From Candidatus Tepidiaquacellales bacterium UBA2330 (GTDB taxonomy: Bacteria > Bacteroidota > Ignavibacteria > Tepidaquicellales > Tepidaquicellaceae), in the NCBI GenBank assembly GCA_002344965.1, contig DDUU01000057.1, forward strand, positions 6,742 through 70,741: a DNA stretch of 64,000 nucleotides, written 5' to 3'. The notes beneath the pieces were generated by a model, which saw only the letters and a program-made list of their open reading frames with translations, was not told the origin of the DNA and did no database searches. Both the position numbers and the translations under genes were made by a program. Below, in pieces: positions 7,977 through 16,549 of this stretch. Numbering within the stretch: the first letter of the stretch is position 1; every line of letters starts with the position of its first letter.

Positions 7977-8759
7977 TTAAAATTTTTTTTGAAAAAAAAG
8001 TTCTTGAGCGTTTAATGAGACAGTTTCCTTTAAATCATCGATTCCTGTTGAAGTAAATTCTGATATTTTTTCCAGAGTCTTCAGCATAAATGACGGTTCA
8101 TTTTTTTTTCCTCTGTAAGGAACAGGCGGCAGAAAAGGCGAATCTGTCTCCGATAATAATCTGTCAGGAGGAGTTTTCAATATCACTTCAGTGTTGCTGA
8201 AATTTTTATAAGTTATATTTCCGCAATATGATATAAACATATTTTCAATGTTCAGAATTTTATCCAGTTCAGTTTCATTTCCAGTAAAGCAATGAAATTG
8301 TCCTTTCAGATTTTTTCCTGAAAATGATTCTACAATTGATATTGCGTCAGAAGTTGAATCTCTTGTGTGAATCACTACAGGCAAATTATGAGAAATTGCC
8401 ATCTCAATCTGAAGACTGAAAAATTCTTTCTGCTCTTTTACAAAAGAAGTATCCCAGTAATAGTCAAGACCGGTTTCGCCGACCGCCACTACCTTTTCAT
8501 GTGTGAGAAGTTTTTCTATTTTATCAATATCATCAGGTTTGCTTTTTGAGACATCACCGGGATGAACGCCTAATGCAGCGTATATCATTTCATATTTTTC
8601 CGAAAGCTCTAATACTTTCAGTGAACTTGCAAGATCGACAGCCGGCACAATAATTCTTTCGATTCCGGTATCTTTAGCCCTGTTTAAGATCTCATCTAAA
8701 ATATCAAGTATCTCAGGATAATAGAGATGCGCGTGTGTATCAGTCAGCATTGATTTCAT
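7977..8759 (-). CDS. TatD-family metal-dependent hydrolase
   Basis: A 260-residue TatD/YcfH-type hydrolase with a TIM-barrel amidohydrolase fold. Metal ligands are visible in TDTHAHLYY near the N terminus, VGETGLDYYWD (the conserved glutamate), PVVIHTRDS, GQFHCFTG and LLSETDSPFLPP (the conserved aspartate). TatD proteins are Mg2+-dependent DNases; roles in DNA repair or D-aminoacyl-tRNA hydrolysis have been proposed for relatives. The start at 8759 overlaps the end of the nucleoside phosphorylase gene by 20 bases; a second ATG at 8750 is in frame and would reduce the overlap. Confidence 0.9.
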   Translation of the reverse strand: MKSMLTDTHAHLYYPEILDILDEILNRAKDTGIERIIVPAVDLASSLKVLELSEKYEMIYAALGVHPGDVSKSKPDDIDKIEKLLTHEKVVAVGETGLDYYWDTSFVKEQKEFFSLQIEMAISHNLPVVIHTRDSTSDAISIVESFSGKNLKGQFHCFTGNETELDKILNIENMFISYCGNITYKNFSNTEVILKTPPDRLLSETDSPFLPPVPYRGKKNEPSFMLKTLEKISEFTSTGIDDLKETVSLNAQELFFQKKF

Positions 8760-9477
8760 TTGAGATTAATAAATCGGAATTCTCAATAACGGATAAGATC
8801 ATTTCAGAAAAATTTCTATATGCGGATTTACCTGCTTCCAAAACTTCGGTGTGATCTGTAATACCGGTTGAATTTACTGACAATAAATTTGTAATGCATG
8901 AAATTGCAATCACCTTGATTCCTTTTTCCGAAGCGGACATAACTTCAGGTACTGTTGACATTCCTACGGCATCTATTCCGAACTTTGATAAAAAGTTTAT
9001 TTCAGATTTCGTTTCATAATTCGGACCCGGCATACAGCAGTAAGAGCCTTTTCTTAATTTAATTTTTTTTCTTAATGAAATTTCAGTCAGAATTTCTGTT
9101 GTACTGTTTTCATAAAGCAGCAGATTTCCTTTTACAGAAAATCTTGCTTTCAAAAAATTCAGATGGGACGTGATCAGCATTAGATCAGAAACTTTGAAAT
9201 TTTTATTTAATCCGCCGGCGGCATTTGAGATTATAAGTAATTTTACTCCGTTTCTGTATGCAAAGTCAACAAATTCAAGTATCTTTCCCGGATTATATCC
9301 TTCATAATAATGTCTTCTTCCGGAAAAGAGAATAATTTCCTTTTCAAAAATAGTACCGGTCATAATTTTCATTTTATGAAAACTGTCTTCATCTGTAAAA
9401 ATAGTTTTACAATTCATCAATTCTTTGGAAAATCCGCCGAGTCCTGAACCGAGAATGATTCCGATTTTATAATTCAA
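8740..9477 (-). CDS. punA: Purine nucleoside phosphorylase (trimeric type)
   Basis: Phosphorolysis of purine nucleosides to the free base and ribose-1-phosphate for salvage. The 245-residue product has the trimeric PNP / MTAP family motifs in order: ILGSGLGG (residues 8-15), SGRRHYYEGY with the phosphate-binding histidine, ISNAAGGLN, MPGPNYETKSE, VGMSTVPEV, ISCITN, and DHTEVLEAG. It is shorter than the usual 270-280 residues, mostly through a compact middle. The start is TTG at 9477; the next methionine is after the first motif, so the TTG is needed. Methylthioadenosine phosphorylase is an alternative, but the GMSTVPE motif and the N-terminal loop favour PNP. Confidence 0.88.
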   Translation of the reverse strand: MNYKIGIILGSGLGGFSKELMNCKTIFTDEDSFHKMKIMTGTIFEKEIILFSGRRHYYEGYNPGKILEFVDFAYRNGVKLLIISNAAGGLNKNFKVSDLMLITSHLNFLKARFSVKGNLLLYENSTTEILTEISLRKKIKLRKGSYCCMPGPNYETKSEINFLSKFGIDAVGMSTVPEVMSASEKGIKVIAISCITNLLSVNSTGITDHTEVLEAGKSAYRNFSEMILSVIENSDLLISNEINAD

Positions 9478-9563
9478 TTATCAAGAATGATTTAAAAATA
9501 TTTTTTTCTGAAAAGCCTTTACGGAATAATAAGATCAAACTGAATATAATTTACAAAAACGTC

Positions 9564-9594
9564 TTGATAAAATTAATAACATAAGTTATGTTTG
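9564..9594 (+). promoter_or_regulatory. Bacteroidota-type promoter of the TPR gene
   Basis: TTG at 9564-9566, a 20-base spacer and TATGTTTG at 9587-9594, a perfect match to the TTG-N17-23-TAnnTTTG consensus. Transcription would start near 9600, leaving a leader of about 45 bases before the ATG at 9647. Confidence 0.6.
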
Positions 9595-9646
9595 TGAAAA
9601 GAAACTTTTACGCAATTTTTACACTTTTGACTGTAAAAACAATATA

Positions 9647-10138
9647 ATGACAAAAGAAAACAGCAATCCTCTGGAGAAATCCAGAATGTATCTTAAGAAG
9701 GCGAACGAACTTCAGATAAAGGGACAGTTTGAAGAAGCAATCCTAAATTATAAAATATCACTTAACATATTTCCGACTGCAGAAGCCCATACTTTTTTAG
9801 GCTGGACATACAGCTTTGTAGGAGAGCTTGATAATGCAATCGAAGAATGCAAGAAAGCAATTTCGCTGGATAAGGAATTCGGTAATCCATACAATGATAT
9901 CGGTTCATATCTGATTCAGCAGGGAAAATTAGATGAAGCGCTGACCTGGCTTGAGCTGGCGCTGAAAGCAGAAAGATATGATAACAGGCATTTTACATAT
10001 TTTAATATTGGTAAAGTGTATGAATCTAAAGGTTTATGGTTTGAAGCACTTGATGAATACAAAAAAGCCATTGAAATTTCGCCTGATTATCTAATAGCAA
10101 AACAGTATCTTAACAAACTTCAGGGTTTATTAAATTAA
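9647..10138 (+). CDS. Tetratricopeptide repeat protein
   Basis: A 163-residue soluble protein made of about four TPR units: residues about 8-41 (AILNYKISLNIFP), 42-75 (FVGELDNAIEECKKAISLD), 76-109 (QQGKLDEALTWLELAL) and 114-150 (WFEALDEYKKAIEISP). No signal peptide or other domain is present, so it is probably a cytosolic protein-protein interaction scaffold. The partner is unknown. A good promoter precedes it, and a sorting-domain gene follows after 16 bases, with nuoI further on; the three may share a transcript. Confidence 0.85.
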   Translation: MTKENSNPLEKSRMYLKKANELQIKGQFEEAILNYKISLNIFPTAEAHTFLGWTYSFVGELDNAIEECKKAISLDKEFGNPYNDIGSYLIQQGKLDEALTWLELALKAERYDNRHFTYFNIGKVYESKGLWFEALDEYKKAIEISPDYLIAKQYLNKLQGLLN

Positions 10139-10154
10139 ATATCAATAAAATATT

Positions 10155-10892
10155 ATGAGTAAAATTATAATAATTGCAGTCATTACATTTCTAACTACAG
10201 TTTCCGCCTCATCACAGCTTGTTTTTGAGAGAATCGGCGGAGATACGACTTACGGTAATTCCGATGCAAATTACGCATATGCTTATTACAAAAACAACGG
10301 TTCTTCTCCTGTTAATGTCAGATTTAACAGAACACAGGACATTCTTCCAAACCCGTTCTGGACAAGTTCAATATGCGTTGGATTGTGTTATGCACCGTTT
10401 GTTCATGTTGTACCTGATACTTCCGCCATATCAGGACCGGAACCGCCTGTTACCATAATGCCCGGTGAGCAGGATACAATGGATATAACTTTTTATTCTC
10501 CAAATACGGGAATAGCCCATATAAAACTCAGAATATATGTTGATGAAAATCCGTCTGAGTTTATTGAAAGGGATTTTATTTTAAATGTTACTTCTGTAGG
10601 TATAAATAACATTTCTTCTCTTGCTGAGAGTTATTCATTGTCTCAAAATTATCCTAATCCGTTTAACCCAAATACATCAATTGAATTTTCAATAACAAAA
10701 TCTGATATGGTAACATTGAAAGTTTTTGATATACTCGGAAATGAAGTATCAAGCCCCGTCAGTAATGAGAGACTGAATGCAGGCTCTTATAAAGTGGATT
10801 TTAACGGAAATAATCTTTCATCAGGAATTTATTATTATACATTATCAGCAGGTAATTTCAGAGAAACGAAAAAAATGATGCTTGTTAAATAA
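10155..10892 (+). CDS. Secreted protein with type IX sorting domain
   Basis: A 245-residue exported protein. A signal peptide covers residues 1 to about 20 (ending VSASSQ). The middle (about 21-145) has no domain I recognise; it looks like a beta-sandwich with short repeats of polar strands. The C-terminal ~85 residues are a Por-secretion/type IX sorting domain: QNYPNPFNPNTSIEFSI, then VTLKVFDILGNEV, LNAGSYKVDF, SSGIYYYTL and a final KKMMLVK. Proteins of this kind cross the outer membrane by type IX secretion and are usually surface-anchored or released after tail cleavage. It sits between a TPR gene and nuoI, with no obvious functional link. Confidence 0.85.
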   Translation: MSKIIIIAVITFLTTVSASSQLVFERIGGDTTYGNSDANYAYAYYKNNGSSPVNVRFNRTQDILPNPFWTSSICVGLCYAPFVHVVPDTSAISGPEPPVTIMPGEQDTMDITFYSPNTGIAHIKLRIYVDENPSEFIERDFILNVTSVGINNISSLAESYSLSQNYPNPFNPNTSIEFSITKSDMVTLKVFDILGNEVSSPVSNERLNAGSYKVDFNGNNLSSGIYYYTLSAGNFRETKKMMLVK

Positions 10893-10945
10893 GGTTATTC
10901 ATATTTTATTTTTAAAATTAATAACTCTCAAAAAACTTTGGTTAA

Positions 10946-11437
10946 ATGGCGATAATTAAAAAGAAAGACCTTACATTTCTTGAACAGACATACTTACCGC
11001 AAATAGTTAAAGGATTAGGATTGACCTTCAGTCAAATGTTCAAACCTAAATTTACAAGACAATATCCGGAAGAAGTATGGGTACCTCCGCCGTCATACAG
11101 AGGAAGACCTGTGCTGGTGCAGGAGGAAGACGGTTCGGAACGTTGCGTCGCCTGCGCTTTGTGTTCCAGAGTCTGTCCCGCACTCGCTATAGAAGTTCAG
11201 GCTGCGGAAACAGAAAGCGAAAAGGAAAGATATCCTGAGAAATTTGAAATAAACATGGTAAGATGCATCTTCTGCGGATTTTGCGAGGAAGTATGTCCTG
11301 AGGAAGCGATAATTATGAGTGACGAATATGAACTGGTTTTTTCAAATCAGGAAGAAGCGGTTTTCGGCAAGGACAAACTTCTTGTTCCTAAAGATAAATT
11401 AAAAAAGCGCCTGGATTTTCTGCAGGAACACAGATAA
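10946..11437 (+). CDS. nuoI: NADH-quinone oxidoreductase subunit I (two 4Fe-4S clusters)
   Basis: NuoI is the peripheral-arm subunit of respiratory complex I that carries clusters N6a and N6b, passing electrons toward quinone. The 163-residue product has two complete ferredoxin motifs, C67-x2-C70-x2-C73-x3-C77 and C107-x2-C110-x2-C113-x3-C117, plus the family N terminus (LGLTFSQMFKPKFTRQYPEE). Neighbouring genes are two sorting-domain proteins, not nuoH or nuoJ, so the gene is detached from the usual nuo operon; nuoK and nuoL are about 19 kb away in this window. A different 2x4Fe-4S ferredoxin is unlikely given the N-terminal region. Confidence 0.9.
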   Translation: MAIIKKKDLTFLEQTYLPQIVKGLGLTFSQMFKPKFTRQYPEEVWVPPPSYRGRPVLVQEEDGSERCVACALCSRVCPALAIEVQAAETESEKERYPEKFEINMVRCIFCGFCEEVCPEEAIIMSDEYELVFSNQEEAVFGKDKLLVPKDKLKKRLDFLQEHR

Positions 11438-11450
11438 ATTTAAGAAGAGA

Positions 11451-12110
11451 ATGAAATTTATTTTATATATCATATTATTTTTTGTCTTAATTTCCAAAGC
11501 ATATAGTTTTGAGAATCCAGAGAATACTGTCCGCGTATTTAATGCAAAGATAAATAAAAGTGAAGTTGAAATAAATTTTGTCATTTTAAACCCGTCGAAT
11601 ATTAGTAAATATAAAATGGAATCCCGAAAAACAGGGGATGAAGGTTTCAAATTTCTGAATGATATACTTTTCAGTAATTTCCGTAAAAAAGAAAATTCAG
11701 ATTCAGCAAATCTTTATTATTACATATTTAATGATAAGCCAACTGAAAACGGCGTTTATATTTACAGACTTAGTTTATATGACCAATCAAATAAATTAAT
11801 TAAATCAGAGGAAATTAAAATTGGCATATCTGAAGTGCCTGAATTTGAAAATCTTCAGAACAATCCAAATCCGTTTAATCCGACTACTCAAATCTCGTAT
11901 AAACTTCTCGTTCCTACTTATGTAAAACTTTCTGTTTACAGTCTTACAGGAAAATATGTAGATTTGTTAGTTGACGAATTTCAGACTCCGGGATTATACA
12001 AAATTGATTTCAATGCATCTTCCTACAGTCAGCTTTCCAGCGGTATTTATTTCTATAAATTAGAGTCCGGTTATACTGTTGATATAGGTAAAATGATTTT
12101 TACTAAATAA
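11451..12110 (+). CDS. Secreted protein with type IX sorting domain
   Basis: A 219-residue exported protein starting 13 bases after nuoI. It has a short signal peptide (residues 1 to about 19, ending KAYSF), a middle region of about 110 residues with no recognised family that reads like one immunoglobulin-like beta-sandwich, and a C-terminal type IX sorting domain: NNPNPFNPTTQISYKL, VKLSVYSLTGKYV, TPGLYKIDF, SSGIYFYKL, ending GKMIFTK. The tail directs export across the outer membrane. No enzyme motif is visible. Its position behind nuoI is odd for a secreted protein. Confidence 0.85.
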   Translation: MKFILYIILFFVLISKAYSFENPENTVRVFNAKINKSEVEINFVILNPSNISKYKMESRKTGDEGFKFLNDILFSNFRKKENSDSANLYYYIFNDKPTENGVYIYRLSLYDQSNKLIKSEEIKIGISEVPEFENLQNNPNPFNPTTQISYKLLVPTYVKLSVYSLTGKYVDLLVDEFQTPGLYKIDFNASSYSQLSSGIYFYKLESGYTVDIGKMIFTK

Positions 12111-12227
12111 ATACATTATTATTATAAACTTCCTTACAAACTTCATAAGATTTATTCCGATATTCTTATTTTCAAATAGTTTTAAATTGAACATCGTGTT
12201 TATAATTTTTATTTTATAAATACATAT

Positions 12228-13544
12228 ATGGATGAGTTTAAGACTATTATTTTTGATCTGTTCCTTCTGTTATTTTTTGTTTTACTCAATGCATTATTTG
12301 TAGCAGCAGAGTTTGCAATTGTAAAAGTCAGAAAAACCCAGCTTAATACTGTTGATATTAAAAACAGCAGAAAAGGCAAACTTGCATTTAAGCTTATTAC
12401 TCATCTGGATGAGTATCTTGCCGCTACTCAGTTCGGAATTACCATATCATCCCTGGGACTCGGATGGATCGGAGAACCGGTAACCGCGAGAATTCTCGAA
12501 CCTGTATTTTCTCTTTTGTCAATCGAAGACCCGAAGACAATTCATACAATTTCATTAGGTGTAGGATTTTTAATAATTACCTTTTTGCACATTATTCTAG
12601 GCGAGCTGGCTCCAAAGTCTATTGCTATAAGATATCCTAAGCAAACCACCCTTTTTATTGCGTTGCCTCTTCAGATATTCTATTTGTTTTTTAAACCGGC
12701 TATATATGTACTAAACGGTACCGCTAATTACATTTTAAAATTGTTTGGCTTAAATCCTGCGACTGAATCCGAAAGATTTCATTCTGAAGAAGAAATAAGG
12801 CAGCTGATCACTGAGGGAACGCTTTCCGGAAAAATAGATGAGACTGAATCAAAGATCATTCAGAAAGTTTTTGACTTTAATGATAAAACGGCAAATGAAG
12901 TGATGATACCAAGAAATATCATGTTTGCGATAGATGTTGAAGAAAAAAGGGAAGTGATTATTCAAAAGGTTATTGAAGAAGGATATTCCAGAATTCCGGT
13001 TTATAAAGACAGTCTTGATAATATTATAGGCATAATTTATTCTAAAGATATAATCAGCGCCGCAGAGCACAAAGAGCTTATTGTACTTCAGGATATAATC
13101 AGACCTGCGCATTTTATTCCTGAGACAAAACAGATTGGAGAGATTCTTAAAGACTTTCAAAGAAAGCATATTCATCTTGGCATAGTTGTAAATGAACACG
13201 GAGGTGTAGAGGGTCTGATTACACTTGAAGATATTATTGAGGAAATTGTGGGTGAAATTGAAGATGAATATGACTCAACACCTGATCAGATCAAAAGTCA
13301 GAAAAAGGGCATTTATCTTGTAAACCCTGAGATTACAATAGAAGATTTTAACGAAAAATTTGAAGCCAATATTCCGAATGATAATGAAGACTATCATACT
13401 CTCAGCGGATTTTTACAGGAAGTTACAGGTCATGTCCCGGAAATTTATGAAAGAATTGATTATCAGGGAATTGTTATTACTGTTATGAAAAAGTCAGGAA
13501 ATAAACTCTTGCAGGTTAAAGTACAAAAACTGAAAAGTTATTAA
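12228..13544 (+). CDS. CNNM/CorC-HlyC family membrane protein (DUF21 + CBS pair + CorC_HlyC)
   Basis: A 438-residue inner-membrane protein. The DUF21/CNNM domain fills residues about 5-190, with four hydrophobic segments (about 8-30, 65-85, 100-125, 135-160) and the family motif LGELAPKSIA. Two CBS domains follow (about 215-330), including VMIPRNIMFAID and VVNEHGGVEGLITLEDIIEEIVGEIEDEYD. The C-terminal CorC_HlyC domain is at about 345-430. Relatives are Mg2+/Co2+ efflux or Mg2+-homeostasis proteins, sometimes labelled hemolysin by old homology. The gene follows a 117-base gap with no strong promoter seen. corA lies elsewhere in the window on the other strand. Confidence 0.9.
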   Translation: MDEFKTIIFDLFLLLFFVLLNALFVAAEFAIVKVRKTQLNTVDIKNSRKGKLAFKLITHLDEYLAATQFGITISSLGLGWIGEPVTARILEPVFSLLSIEDPKTIHTISLGVGFLIITFLHIILGELAPKSIAIRYPKQTTLFIALPLQIFYLFFKPAIYVLNGTANYILKLFGLNPATESERFHSEEEIRQLITEGTLSGKIDETESKIIQKVFDFNDKTANEVMIPRNIMFAIDVEEKREVIIQKVIEEGYSRIPVYKDSLDNIIGIIYSKDIISAAEHKELIVLQDIIRPAHFIPETKQIGEILKDFQRKHIHLGIVVNEHGGVEGLITLEDIIEEIVGEIEDEYDSTPDQIKSQKKGIYLVNPEITIEDFNEKFEANIPNDNEDYHTLSGFLQEVTGHVPEIYERIDYQGIVITVMKKSGNKLLQVKVQKLKSY

Positions 13545-13566
13545 TGCTTAATAATTTGGAAACTGT

Positions 13567-14334
13567 TTGACAACATTCATTGGAAAAAAAATATTAACAT
13601 TCTTTACAGAATTAGGTCAGTACTTTTATATGATGACCGGAGTTCTGAAAAGTCTGGGCAGATTATTCAGGGACAGAAAACTTGTATTTGAACAAATGCA
13701 GCACGTTGGTGTCAATTCACTTGTACTCGTTGCCATTATAGGAATTTTTACCGGCGCGGTTTCATGCTGGCAGGCGGCTTATCAGATAAAAGGACTTATT
13801 TCTTATTCATATCTCGGATCGGCGGTTACAAAAGCAATATTGATAGAACTTGGACCGGTACTGGCTGCAATTGTGCTTGCAGGAAGAGTCGGCGCATCCA
13901 TGGCAGCAGAACTCGGAACGATGAAAGTTACCGAACAGATAGACGCGCTGGAATCTATGGCAATTGATCCAATAAGATATCTCGCAATGCCCAGGATTGT
14001 CGCAACTACTATTATGCTGCCGGTGCTGGTTGTTTATGCCAGTTCAATTGCGATAATGGGTGCTTTTACAGTTGCAACGGTATTTCTCGGCGTTCCGTCT
14101 GATGTATTCCTTGGTGCATTTAAGAAATCATTTGAATTAAAAGATTTTTATGCCGGTACTATTAAAGCAATTTTTTTCGGATTGTCAATTTCATCGATCG
14201 GATGCTTTATCGGATTTTCCGCAAGCGGCGGAGCTGAAGGAGTCGGACTGGCTACAATCAAAGCATTTGTTATTGCAGCAGCTTCTATCCTTATGCTTGA
14301 TTATATTTTATGGAATTTCTTAATAGGTATGTAA
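13567..14334 (+). CDS. mlaE: MlaE-type ABC transporter permease (phospholipid trafficking)
   Basis: A 255-residue permease of the MlaE/YrbE family, the membrane subunit of MCE-type transporters that move phospholipids between inner and outer membranes. It shows the family's amphipathic N terminus, about five hydrophobic segments, and the conserved stretches GPVLAAIVLAGRVGASMAAELGTMKVTEQIDALESM and GLSISSIGCFIGFSASGGAEGVG. The start is TTG at 13567. Its usual partners, an MlaF ATPase and an MlaD/MCE substrate-binding protein, are not adjacent: CorC lies upstream and pyrB follows 10 bases downstream. Either the partners are encoded elsewhere, or the gene was separated from its operon. Confidence 0.9.
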   Translation: MTTFIGKKILTFFTELGQYFYMMTGVLKSLGRLFRDRKLVFEQMQHVGVNSLVLVAIIGIFTGAVSCWQAAYQIKGLISYSYLGSAVTKAILIELGPVLAAIVLAGRVGASMAAELGTMKVTEQIDALESMAIDPIRYLAMPRIVATTIMLPVLVVYASSIAIMGAFTVATVFLGVPSDVFLGAFKKSFELKDFYAGTIKAIFFGLSISSIGCFIGFSASGGAEGVGLATIKAFVIAAASILMLDYILWNFLIGM

Positions 14335-14344
14335 TTTTTTTATT

Positions 14345-15250
14345 ATGAATTTTCCCGAACATTTAATTGGTCTGAGATATTTATCAAAAGATAATTTTGA
14401 AGAAATATTCGATCTAACTGACTATTATCTGGATTTTATTAAAGAAAAAAAACCATTTAAAAAATTATTAGCTGGAAGATCTGTTCTGAATTTATTTTTT
14501 GAAGATTCGACCAGAACGCGCATATCATTTGAACTCGCTGAAAAAAAATCCGGTCTTGATACTGTGAATTTTAATTCCGGATCATCTTCATTAAATAAAG
14601 GAGAAAGTTTTCTTGACACAGTAAAAAACATTGAAGCGATGAAATTCGATTTTATTGTGGTTAGACACAGCGTGCCGGGAATTCCATTATTCCTTAAAGA
14701 GCATACTTCTTCAAAGATTATTAATGCAGGTGACGGTATAAATGAGCATCCGACACAGGGATTACTTGACATTTATACTCTGAGAAAAACTTTCGGTGAT
14801 GTAAAGGATCTGAATGTTTGTATTGTCGGGGATATTTCTCACAGCAGAGTTGCTCTGTCAAATATATTCGGTCTCAAAACTTTAGGAGCAAATGTTTCAG
14901 TTTGCGGTCCGGTTTCTTTTATTCCAAGAAATATCGAAGGACTGGGTGTGAAAGTTTATTATGATATAAATGATGCTGTCAGAGAGAATGATGCTTTGAA
15001 TATACTCAGAGTGCAGATGGAGAGAAATGCGGGATCAAATATGACTTCACAAAAAGAATTTAACAGGTTTTACGGAATTAACTTGAACAAAATTAAGCAA
15101 AATAAGAAAATTAAAATTCTGCATCCCGGTCCGATGAATATTAATGTAGAAATTGATGCAGAGACAGCCGCATCCGAAAACTCATTGATATTTGACCAGG
15201 TGACAAACGGTCTTTCTCTGAAATGCGCATTATTTAATTTAATGAAGTAA
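14345..15250 (+). CDS. pyrB: Aspartate carbamoyltransferase, catalytic chain
   Basis: PyrB joins carbamoyl phosphate and L-aspartate in the first committed step of pyrimidine synthesis. The 301-residue chain carries the carbamoyl-phosphate motif FEDSTRTR (residues 52-59; STRTR at 55-59), VVRHSVPG, NAGDGINEHPTQGLLDIYTL, VGDISHSRVA, the segment R-V-Q-M-E-R of the aspartate domain and the LHPGPMN motif near the C terminus. Length and motif order are normal. No regulatory chain (pyrI) is present. It is followed after 11 bases by pyrC, as in many bacteria where the two form one operon. Confidence 0.95.
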   Translation: MNFPEHLIGLRYLSKDNFEEIFDLTDYYLDFIKEKKPFKKLLAGRSVLNLFFEDSTRTRISFELAEKKSGLDTVNFNSGSSSLNKGESFLDTVKNIEAMKFDFIVVRHSVPGIPLFLKEHTSSKIINAGDGINEHPTQGLLDIYTLRKTFGDVKDLNVCIVGDISHSRVALSNIFGLKTLGANVSVCGPVSFIPRNIEGLGVKVYYDINDAVRENDALNILRVQMERNAGSNMTSQKEFNRFYGINLNKIKQNKKIKILHPGPMNINVEIDAETAASENSLIFDQVTNGLSLKCALFNLMK

Positions 15251-15261
15251 TTGAAAAATAT

Positions 15262-16542
15262 TTGAATCTCCTTCTTAAAAATATAAAGATTGTTTCTCCG
15301 GAGGATGAATTAGATATTGTATCTGATTTACTGATAGAAGATGGTATTATTTCGAAAATAGGAAATGTAAAGAGAATTCCGAAAAATACTGATGAGATGA
15401 ATATGAAAGGAAAGACTGCAATACCGGGCATTTTTGATATGCATGTTCATTTCAGATACCCGGGACAAACTCATAAAGAAGATCTGTATTCAGGAAGCTT
15501 GTCTGCTGCAAACGGCGGAGTAACGGGAGTTTTATGTATGCCCAATACCGATCCTCCGATAGATTCGGCATTAATAATTCAGGATATTAAATTAAAATCC
15601 TCAGAACTTATTACGGACGTGGAAATTTCAGCCTGTGCTACTGAAAAAAGAGAAGGAAAAAAATTGTCACAGATACTATCTCTTTCGGAGGCAGGAGCGG
15701 TTGCATTTACTGATGACGGCAGCCCTGTAAGTGATCCGGAAATTTTCAGAAGAGTACTTGAATATACATCACAGGTAAACTGCCCTGTCATTCAGCATTG
15801 TGAAGATATGAGACTATCTAACGGCGGAGTAATGAATGAAGGATTGATTTCCACGGCTATGGGAGTAAAAGGCATTCCTGAAATTAGCGAAACTTCAATT
15901 ATTGCAAGAGATATTCAGATTGCAGGTTATATAAAAAATTCGCATTATCATATTCAGCATATTTCATGCGGAAAAAGCGTTAGTCTTTTAAGAGAAGCAA
16001 AGAAAAGAGGAATGAATGTAACCGGCGAAGTGTGTCCGCATCATTTCATTCTGACCGAACAGGAATGTCTGAATTACAATGTTAATGCCAAAATGAATCC
16101 TCCACTTCGAACCTCTGATGATGTTGAAATGATACTTGAAGGAATTAAAGACGGCTCTATTGATGTGATATGCACTGATCATGCTCCGCATACTGATTAT
16201 GAAAAAAATCAGGGATTTTATGATGCGCCATTTGGTATTACAGGTCTGGAAACTCTCGTAGGACTTTCTTATACTTATCTTGTAAATACGGGAATAATTT
16301 CATTCAGAGATTTTGTTGATAAGGTTTCGGTCAATCCGAGAAGGATCCTGAATTTAAAAAGCGTAAATATTAAAGAAGGCGAGTCAGCGAATATTTCCGT
16401 CCTGAGTGAAAAGACAAAATGGAAAATTAATAAGAAAAAATTTATGTCAAAATCACTGAATACGCCTTTTGACGGATTTGAAGTACAGTGTAAACCTTAT
16501 TGCGTAATTAATAAAGGAAAAATTCATTTTACAAGATTATAA
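15262..16542 (+). CDS. pyrC: Dihydroorotase (class I)
   Basis: PyrC cyclises N-carbamoyl-L-aspartate to dihydroorotate, the step after PyrB. The 426-residue amidohydrolase has DMHVHFRYPGQTHKED (metal-binding H-x-H and substrate arginine, about residues 56-71), CMPNTDPP, IQHCED, YHIQHISC, GEVCPHHF, and CTDHAPH with the catalytic aspartate. The long form and these motifs place it in the multi-domain-type class I. The start is TTG at 15262; the first internal methionine is at about residue 48, inside the fold, so the TTG is required. It is spaced 11 bases from pyrB and 7 from the ParA gene. Confidence 0.95.
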   Translation: MNLLLKNIKIVSPEDELDIVSDLLIEDGIISKIGNVKRIPKNTDEMNMKGKTAIPGIFDMHVHFRYPGQTHKEDLYSGSLSAANGGVTGVLCMPNTDPPIDSALIIQDIKLKSSELITDVEISACATEKREGKKLSQILSLSEAGAVAFTDDGSPVSDPEIFRRVLEYTSQVNCPVIQHCEDMRLSNGGVMNEGLISTAMGVKGIPEISETSIIARDIQIAGYIKNSHYHIQHISCGKSVSLLREAKKRGMNVTGEVCPHHFILTEQECLNYNVNAKMNPPLRTSDDVEMILEGIKDGSIDVICTDHAPHTDYEKNQGFYDAPFGITGLETLVGLSYTYLVNTGIISFRDFVDKVSVNPRRILNLKSVNIKEGESANISVLSEKTKWKINKKKFMSKSLNTPFDGFEVQCKPYCVINKGKIHFTRL

Positions 16543-16549
16543 ACAGCTT

